From: Microglena sp. YARC
Lineage: Eukaryota > Chlorophyta > Chlorophyceae > Chlamydomonadales > Chlamydomonadaceae
NCBI GenBank assembly: GCA_022414725.1
Contig: CM039463.1
Location: 85,162,620-85,226,619 of the forward strand
DNA length: 64,000 nucleotides
Reading direction: 5' to 3'
Shown: positions 36,901-45,900 of the stretch, in pieces
How positions within the stretch are numbered: the first letter of the stretch is position 1
Layout of the letters: every line of letters begins with the position of its first letter
Translations under genes and position numbers: made by a program
The notes under the pieces: generated by a model
The model's database searches: none
What the model was told of the DNA's origin: nothing
What the model saw: only the letters and a program-made list of their open reading frames with translations

Positions 36901-39900
36901 CCACCCCACCACCACCATCCATCTTGTGCAGGCGCCTCTTTGTGGGCAGAATGGTGCTGGCAACATCATATTAGGGTACAAGCGCATGCTGAGCTCAAAC
37001 AACACACTAGACCTCTCTGCTCTCTTGAACCCCCCCTCTCCCCCCCCCCCACCCCACCCCACCACCCCCACCACCCCCCCACCTCCATCATCTTGTGCAG
37101 ACGGCTCTTCGTGGGCAGAATGGAGCAAGCAAATTCATACTGGGCTACAAACGCATGCTCATCCCCAACAACGCACTCGACCTCTCTGCTCTCTTGAACC
37201 CCCCTCTCTATCCCCCCCCCCCCCCCCCCCCCCCCCCATCCCATCTTGTGCAGGGGCTCTACGTGGACAGAATGGTGCAGGTAACATCATATTAGGGTAC
37301 AAGCGTATTCTCAGCCCCAGTAACACGCTCGACCTCTCGCTGTGTTTGGCCCCCCTCTTTAACCCCACCCTCATCCCATCTTCTGCAGGCGGCTGGCCGT
37401 GGACAGAATGTTGCAGGCAACATCATATTACGGTACAAGCGCATTCTCAGCCCCAATAACGCGCTTGACCTGTGTGCTGTGTTCGGCATGCAGACAGTGC
37501 TCTGTGTAACTTCCACAACAACTGGATCCATCAGGCATGCTGAGTTCAACAGCACGCTCGACCTCTCCGCTTTCTTTAACCCCCCTTCTTTTCCCCCACC
37601 CCCATCCCATCTTGTGCAGGCGGCTTTGCGTGGGCAGAATGGAGCAGGCAACATCATATTAGGCTACAAGCGCATTCTCAGCCCCAATAACGCGCTCGAC
37701 CTCTCCGCTGTTTTCGGCATGCAGACAGTGCTCAGTGTCTCTTCCACGCAACAACTAGATCCCTTCTCATCAGGCACTCTGACCACGTCATGGACGCCAA
37801 GTGACGGATTCGGAATGCAGGTTTGTGAACCCCGTTATTTCTATCCAAAAGCAAAAAAAGTTTGTTTTCCTTTTTTGCCCTGAATGCCCCTAAAAAGCTA
37901 CAAAAGGCTATAAGAGCTATAAAAGCACGTAACCGCTGACCCTGGAATAGGCCTAAATCCATAGAGCTAGAAAAAATCCACTTTCAGATTTGAAAAAAAA
38001 TCACTGAGGCACTCTGGGCCACGTCCTGGACGCCAAGTGGCGGATTTGGAATGCAGGTTGGTGAACCCTGTTTTAGCAAAATTATCGCAATACAAAAGTG
38101 AACAAAATAGATTTTTTGTGAGCCTTAAAGGCCCTCAAAAGCTACGTGAGGCTATAAAAGCTATACAAAGGTATACAAAGCACAAAAACGCTGTCCCTGG
38201 AGGAGGCCTGAAGCCATTAAGCTAGAAAAAACACTTTCCAATTTGACAATAAAATCACTGAGGCACTCAGTCCACTTCATGGACGCCAAGTGACGGATTT
38301 AGAATGCAGGTTTGTGATCACCTTGCTGGCATAGCTGAAATGCTGTAGCTGTAGCTAAAAAGCTGTTGCTGAAGCTGAAAAGCTGTAGCCGAAAAAAAGC
38401 TATGCTTGCTGGTATGAGTTGAGGAATGAGTTCATCGTGTCACGTGCACTACAATGTGTGAGATGTACTTTGTGTGAGTTTATCATGTCACATGTGCTAC
38501 AATGTGTGAGTTTATCATGTCACATGTGCTACAATGTGTGAGATGTACTTTGTGTGAGTTTATCATGTCACATGTGCTACAATATGTGAGATGTACTTTG
38601 TGTGAGTTTATCATGTCACATGTGCTACAATGTGTGAGATGTACTTTGTGTGAGTTTATCATGTCACATGTGCTACAATGTGTGAGATGTACTTTGTGTG
38701 AGTTTATCATGTCACATGTGCTACAATGTGTGAGATGTACTTTGGAATATGCAGCTATCCTTAAGTCAGGCTTGAGTAGCCCAATAAGCTATTCAACCTG
38801 GCCTACATAAATCTGAAATGTAAAACAATGGTATCCGTGAAGATGTGCCAGGTTGTTGGCTTGAGTGCAAGCAAACAGGCTGGCCCCATCAACCTCACGC
38901 CTCGTAATGAAGCGTATTCTTTATTTATTTTCCGCTGCATCTATTGGTTGTTGGCTTGAGTGCAAGCAAACAGGCTGGCCCCATCAACCTCACGCCTCGT
39001 AATAAGGCGTATTCTTTATTTATTTTCCGCTGCATCTACTGGTGGTTGCCCCCAGTGCAAGCAAACAGGCTGGCCCCCTCAACCTCAAGCCTCATAATAG
39101 GGCGTATTATTTATGTATTTTTCACAACATCTATTGGTGGTTGGCCCCAATGCAAGCAAACAGGCTGGCCCCCATTGACTTCACGCCTCGTAATAAGGCT
39201 TTTGTTTTGAAGTTGTGACTCTGTATGACACCTATAACTCTACTAGGTAATATCCAACCTTAACATGATGCCATGTTTGCCTTGAACTAGGCCATTGCTT
39301 TTCTTTTCAGCTACCAGCAGCAGCTTCTAGGCAGCTCCGCTGGCTTGCTACCCAGCCAAACCTACAGCTATGTAGTGCATCTTGTAGCTGGCATAATGAA
39401 ATGTACAGTACTGTTTAAATCTGGGAGCTTAGCCCAGTGGCTAGCCCATGGAGCTGCCTAGAAGCTGCTGGTTGTAGCTGAAAATAAAAGCTATGGACAA
39501 GATGTATGCTCTCATGTGTGAGATGGTAGTATCCCTGTTCACTGAAAGGCTCAATGGCAGATCTCCTTGCACGACGTAGGTGCGGGTTCGGATCCCCACG
39601 GGTGCGCTGAAGTGTTCGCGGTTGCTGTCAACCGCCATGGTAGCGTTGTCCAGGTAAAGCCTGTTCCCTACCGCCGTGAGACGGGGCTCCCTTAATACCA
39701 CGCCCCACCAGGCGTTATCATTGCTTATATGTGAGATGGTCACATAGTGTAGTGGAGCGCAACAACATGTATATCAGTGATACATAAGTAAATACATACA
39801 CCTTATTTCGAGGCGTGAGTTTGAGGGGGCCAGCCCGTTTGCTTGCACTGGGGCCAGCCTCTAATACTTATCAGTTAATCCAATCTGAAGCCAGAGAAGA

Positions 39901-42900
39901 AAGAAATAGTGGCTCTGTTTCTTTTGGGGGCTACGGGTAGTAGCTTCTATACGTCTCAATTTCCTGACCCTTGGCCAAATCTGAAGCTAGCTTGTGCATC
40001 TGAAAGCCAAACCAAGCCAAGCCAAACCTGAGGCTAGCCAGTGCATCTGAAAGCCAAACCAAGCCAAGCCAAAACTGATGCTAGTTAGTGCATTGGAAAG
40101 CCGACATGACAGGCATTCCAATGCAGCTGCAAGCTTTGGGGGTGACCCAGTGGCTGACTATTGGAGCTGCCTGGAAGCTGCTATGTGTAGCCAGACAGAA
40201 ATGCAACTTGCCTCCCTGCCTATTCCCTAACCCTGTATGCTTTTAACTGCCCAGACCTCGACCTTACGGCAGCTATCTAGAGTCCTTACATCTATCCTTC
40301 CATCCGTCCGTCCTTCCTTTCAACCCTTGTAACCCTAAACCCTAACCCTATATACTTTGAACTGCCCTGGCCTCGACAGTGCCGCAGCTATCTAGAATCC
40401 GTCCTTCCATCCATACATTCTTCCTTCCTTTCCTTGCCCACTACCTAGTCTTCCCTATTCCTTGTCCACTACCTTGTCTTCCCCATTCCTTGTCCACTAC
40501 CTTGTCTTCACCATAGGTACCACGGGTACCATACCCATCATTACTATTACCAATCTCTCCACCTAAGGGATCAGTCGCAAACACGTAGACAAACTAATAT
40601 TTAAGCTTCATAGAGAATCTATTGCCTCCTGCACCAGCATCCCTGCCACACGTCGCATGAAGGAGTCCCTACTGCCTGGAGGGTGACACTTACTATGTCT
40701 GCCATGGTGACTTGCCCCAGCTGCGGCGTATGGGAGGGTCCCCTTCACACCACGCCCCTTCAGGTGTTATCTTTCCCCCCCCCTTCCTTTCAACCCTAAA
40801 AACCCTAACCCTGTATGCTTTGAACTGCCCTGGCCTCGACAGTGCAGCAGCTATCTACCCTCTGTCCTTCCATCCTTCCTTCTATCCTTTCAACCCTTTC
40901 AACCCTTAACCCTAACCCTGCATGCCTTGAACTGCCCAGGCCTCGACAATGCGGCAGCTATCTAAGAGGACAACAGGAACGTTGAACTGGGTCGTAGGTC
41001 CCCCCTCCGCATCAGGAATGTCGTTAAGCTTGCAGCGGAGAGGGACGAAGCACGTGCTTAGTGGCAAGCTTGAGGTCGGCTTAGTTAGTTCCATCAGTGC
41101 ACATGTATCCTACTCCGTTGCAGAAGCAATGAGCGTGCGTGCTGTGGTGAGTTCGTAGGGATCGGCAAATCATGTGATACTGACCAAAGGCCAGTATGAA
41201 ATCATTGCAAATTGCATCATCTGATATTGTATTTAAATTGTAACTTTGACTAGCCAGACTGCCGTCATCATATGATATCATATGATGACATGATATTATA
41301 CTGCCGTTCCCTATGACTTCGGAATGAGCGGGATTTTTTTTTTTGTTATTGGAAGGATTTTATTGAGAGGAAGTGGGACCCCGTACACAAAACAGCGCCC
41401 GCTAAGGATTCAAAAAGAAAGGATGGGCAGAGGTTGGGCAAAGATGGGCGGGATGGGCAGAGATTGGGCTAAGATGGGCGGGATGGGCAGAGGTTGGGCG
41501 GGATGGGCAGAGATTGGGCTAAGATGGGCGGGATGGGCAGAGATTGGGCGGGATGGGCAGAGGTTGGGCTAAGATGGGCGGAATGGGCGGGACAGGCAAA
41601 GATGGGCGGGATGGGCAGAGGTTGGGCGGGATGGGCAGAGGTTGGGCATAGATGGGCAAAGGTTGGGCAAAGATGGGCAGGATGGGCAGAGGGGCAAAGG
41701 TTGGGCAAAGATGGGTGGGATGGGCAAAGATGGGCGGGATGGGCAGAGGTTGGGCAAAGATAGGCGGGATGGGCAGAGGTTGGGCAAAGATGGGAGGGAT
41801 GGGCAGGTTGGGCAAAGATGGGTGGGATGGGCAGAGGTTGGGCAAAGGTAGGGCAAAGATGAGCGGGATGGGCAGAGGTTGGGCAAAGATGGCCGAGATG
41901 GGCAGAGGTTGGGCAAAGATGTGCGTAATGGGCAGGATGGGCAAAGATGGGATGGGATGGCATAATGAGTGGGTCGATCTACCTGCTTCACCCAAACGTT
42001 GTCTAAAACGTCAATATTGACCCCAAACCCAAACCCAACCCACATCCACCCCCAAACCCAAACCCAAACCCTACCCAACCCCATGCACCCCACCCAACCC
42101 CATCCTCTCTCACCCCCACCCACATGCAACAACCCCAACCCCAATCCAATCCAACCCCATCCACCCGCACCCCCACCCACATCCACCCCCAACCCCAACC
42201 CAACCCGACCCCATCCACCCTCACCCCCACCCACATCCACCCCTAACCCCTTTGCAGGCCCGACTAGGCACGTCTGGTGTGGATTTGGAGGTTGGAGCCA
42301 ACAAGCGTTGGTCTCCGGAAGCCTCCGGGTACTTGGGGGCCTTGATTGGGATGCAAGGGGTAGTTGTGAAGATGAAATTCATTCGTGGAAGTCAAACGTT
42401 CGATATCCCGATCTCAGTCTCTCAGGTGAGGTCCAACTTGGAGTACCTTAACGGTGCTGGCAAATTGTTTTAAAATTTCTGATGTATCTTAAAAAACTAA
42501 CTTTGAAGTGATGGCCAGTTTCAGCCTGGGTGCACCACGGGAACTACAACATGTGTATCAAAAGTTGCGGGGCAAGCCTGATTTCAAATTGGTGATCGCG
42601 ACCTACAAACGTTCGATATCCTGATCTCAGTCTCTCAAGTGAGGCCCAACTTTAACGCAAAATTTAACGCTTCAATTTCACGGGAGCACCCGTGAAATCG
42701 AGGCGTAAACTATATTACGCGACGGAAAAAACGTGAATTCGAGTTTCAGGGCGATATTAGGGTTTGGGCCCCTGGGCTACACATAGGGCTTACTACCCCT
42801 GCCGCCTGCCGTCTGCCGGCTCAACGACAAGCATCTCTCAGGTGAGGTCCATCTTCTGGGTGATCACCAGTTTCAGTTTCAGTTTCAGTCCAGTATCGGG

Positions 42901-45900
42901 GATTGTTTTCAGTACAGGAAGTGGGTTTTATATTTAGCAGGGCATTTAATACCCCGTTATATCTAGCAGGCGCTACTTTTGACCCCGTTTTGGCCCAAAT
43001 TACCCTTATATAGAACCCAAATCTATGACCCTAAATGGCCCATGAAAGCCGTAAGGACGCTGACCCTGGAACCCCTATACCCATATAGCTTAAAAAAAGT
43101 TTAGGCCTAAACCCATATAGCTAAATAAAAACAAACTTTCTGAGCTGAAAAAAGTTATCGGTCTCTCAGGTAGTCAGGTGAGGTCCATTTTGGAATACCA
43201 AAACGGGACTGGAAAATTGGCAAATCGTTGCCGGAAAAAAAATGTGATCTTTGCTGATGTTGTGATCATACCCTATTTCTGTTGTTTGTTTGTTTGTTTG
43301 TTTGTTACAGTCCAGGAGGTAGCCAAATAGGCTGAAGGGACTAGCCCAACCTTGGATTTAGTAGGGGCTAAAAAGAAAAAGCATTGATGAACAAAACCCC
43401 AAACAATCTTTTGACGGGGGGCCTGACTTCGTGCTACAGTGACAATTTTATTCGCTCAATGGACGCATGGGCTAGACTGTAAAACACACACACACTACAC
43501 ACTCACACTACTAACATCTTGTTACTATCTTGTTCGCAGCGCTATGACCATTGGCGCGTAGTTGCTGCCGCGTACGTGCTCCCTCCGCTAGCTTACCTGG
43601 CAGCGTCGCGCTTCATCATCCGCCCAATGAACACATGGGCTAGACTGTAAACACACACACACAAAACACACACACCACACACACACTGCACACTACTTAC
43701 ATCTTGTTACTATCTTGTACGCAGCGCTATGACCATTGGCGCGTAGTTGCTGCCGCGTACGTGCTCCCTCCTCTACCTTACCTGGCAGCGTCGTGCTTCA
43801 TCATCCGCCCAATGAACACGTGGGCTAGACTGTAAACACACACACATCACACACACACTGCTCACTACTTACATCTTGTTACTATCTTGTACGCAGCGCT
43901 ATGATGATTGGCCCGTAGTTGCTGCCGCGTACGAGCTCCCTCCGCTAGCTTACCTGGCAGCGTCGCGCTTCATCATTCGCTCAAGGAGCACATGGGCTAG
44001 ACTGTAAACACACACACAAAACACACACTGCACACAACCATCATCTTGTTACTATCTTGTACGCAGCGCTATGATGATTGGCCCGTAGTTGCTCCCCGTG
44101 CGTGCTCCCTCCTCTAGCTTACCTGGCAGCGTCGCGCTTCATCATCCGCCCAATGAGCACATGGGCTAGACTGTAAACACACCCACAGAAAACACACACA
44201 CCACACACCCACACTGCACACTACTTACATCTTTTTACTGCCTTGTACGCAGCGCTATGATGATTGGCGCGTAGTTGCTGCCGCGTACGTGCTCCCTCCG
44301 CTAGCTTACCTGGCAGCGTCGCGCTTAATCATCCGACCAATAAACGCATGGTTAGACTGTAAAACACACACACAAAATACACTCACAAAACACCCACACT
44401 GCACACTACTTACATCTTGTTACTGCCTTGTACGCAGCGCTATGATGATTGGCGCGTAGTTGCTGCAGTGTACGTGCTCCCTCCGCTAGCCTACCTGGCA
44501 GCGTCGCGCTTCATCATCCAACCAATGAACGCATGGGTAGACTTTAAAACACACACACAAAACACTTACACAAAACACTACTTACATCTTGTTACCGTCT
44601 TGTATGCAGCGCTATGATGATTGGCGTGTAGTTGCTGCTGCATACGTGCTCCCTCCGCTAGCTTACCTGGCAGCGTCTCGCTTCATCATCCGCCCAATGA
44701 ACGCGTGGGCTAGGCGATGGGCTGAGCAGCAAGCTGCAAATGAGTACACTAACGAGGTGGAGTCAGTCATGCGTGCTTCTACAACAGAGCAAGCGCTCTT
44801 AGCCCCTGTAGCTCGAAGGAAGGCAAGGGCGGAGGTAGAGAAGGGAGGCCTGGTGATCCTGGAGGCAGTGTACGGTGTCCTGGGCTCCTACTGGGAAGAG
44901 CAGGAGAAACTGGGCCATGGTGTTAAGACAGCAGCTGGCTTGGCTGCAAGCGCCAGAGGTGCTAGGGCAGCCGACGGCATGGCTGCAGGCACCAGCGATT
45001 CGGCTAGTTCATCAGCCACTCCTTCCTGGGCAGATCCCGCATCCGAAGACGCTTCATCTTCCTTCCCTATCCCCCCCAAATTTGAAGACGCTTCATCTTC
45101 CTTCAACCTCCCACCCAAGTGGATGCGTGTTGTCGGGGCAACCCAGTACTTGGTAGTGGACGGACGTCTGATCTTGTACGAGGGCCCTCCAAAGTCAGGG
45201 CTCATGGGTTTCGCAGATCCGGCGCCCCGCGTCACGTCAGGCAAGGGGCAGGGTACTACATTTTGTCAAACTGGCCCGCGCTTAAAGCGCACAAACGTCA
45301 AATTGGTCAGCGCTTTCTAGTACGAAAAGCGCAAAAACTGCGGGCTGCGCCCACAGGGGGGCGAAAAAACTGCACGAAACGCGCAATGGGGCTCAAAAAG
45401 CGTGCGCAAAATCGCGCTGCCGCGCGCGCCCCGCGTCACATCAGGTAAGGGGAGCTTTAACTTCAACTTGGTTGCAACTTGAACTGACAACTGACAGATT
45501 ATCACTTGAACTTGGTTACAACTTGAAATGACAACTCACAAGTTATGTCTTAAACTTGGTTAAAAGTTGTGCTTACAACTTGGTTGCAACTTAAACTGTC
45601 AACTGACAGATTATCACTTGAACTTGGTTACAACTTGAAGTGACAACTCACAAGTTATATCTTGAACTTGGTTACAACTTGGTTACAAGTTGAATTGACA
45701 AATTATACCTCGAACTTGGTAACAACTGAGACTGATAAATTACAAATTATAACTTGAGCTTGGTTACAACTTGAACTGCAAACTGACAACTTATAACTTG
45801 AACTGACAAATTATAAATTATAACTTGAACTTGGTTACAACTTGAACTGACAACTGACAAGTATTAACTTGAACTTGGTTACAGCTTGGTTACAACTTGG

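Noticed and set aside
36344..37459. 371-codon protein across the exon 4 array
   Set aside because: Continuous only because unit lengths are near multiples of three. It runs through intron-derived poly-C and acceptor sites.
38440..38745. CRISPR-like or coding 16-residue repeat protein
   Set aside because: Perfect 48-bp tandem units without spacers. Open in both directions simply because 48 is a multiple of three.
40795..40925. Interstitial telomere (CCCTAA words)
   Set aside because: Only two or three CCCTAA words, and they belong to the duplicated intron piece before exon 5.
45249..45425. Introner-type element creating the last DNAJC11 intron
   Set aside because: The MITE ends do not coincide with either splice site, and the intron extends another 700 bp to the exon 8 acceptor.
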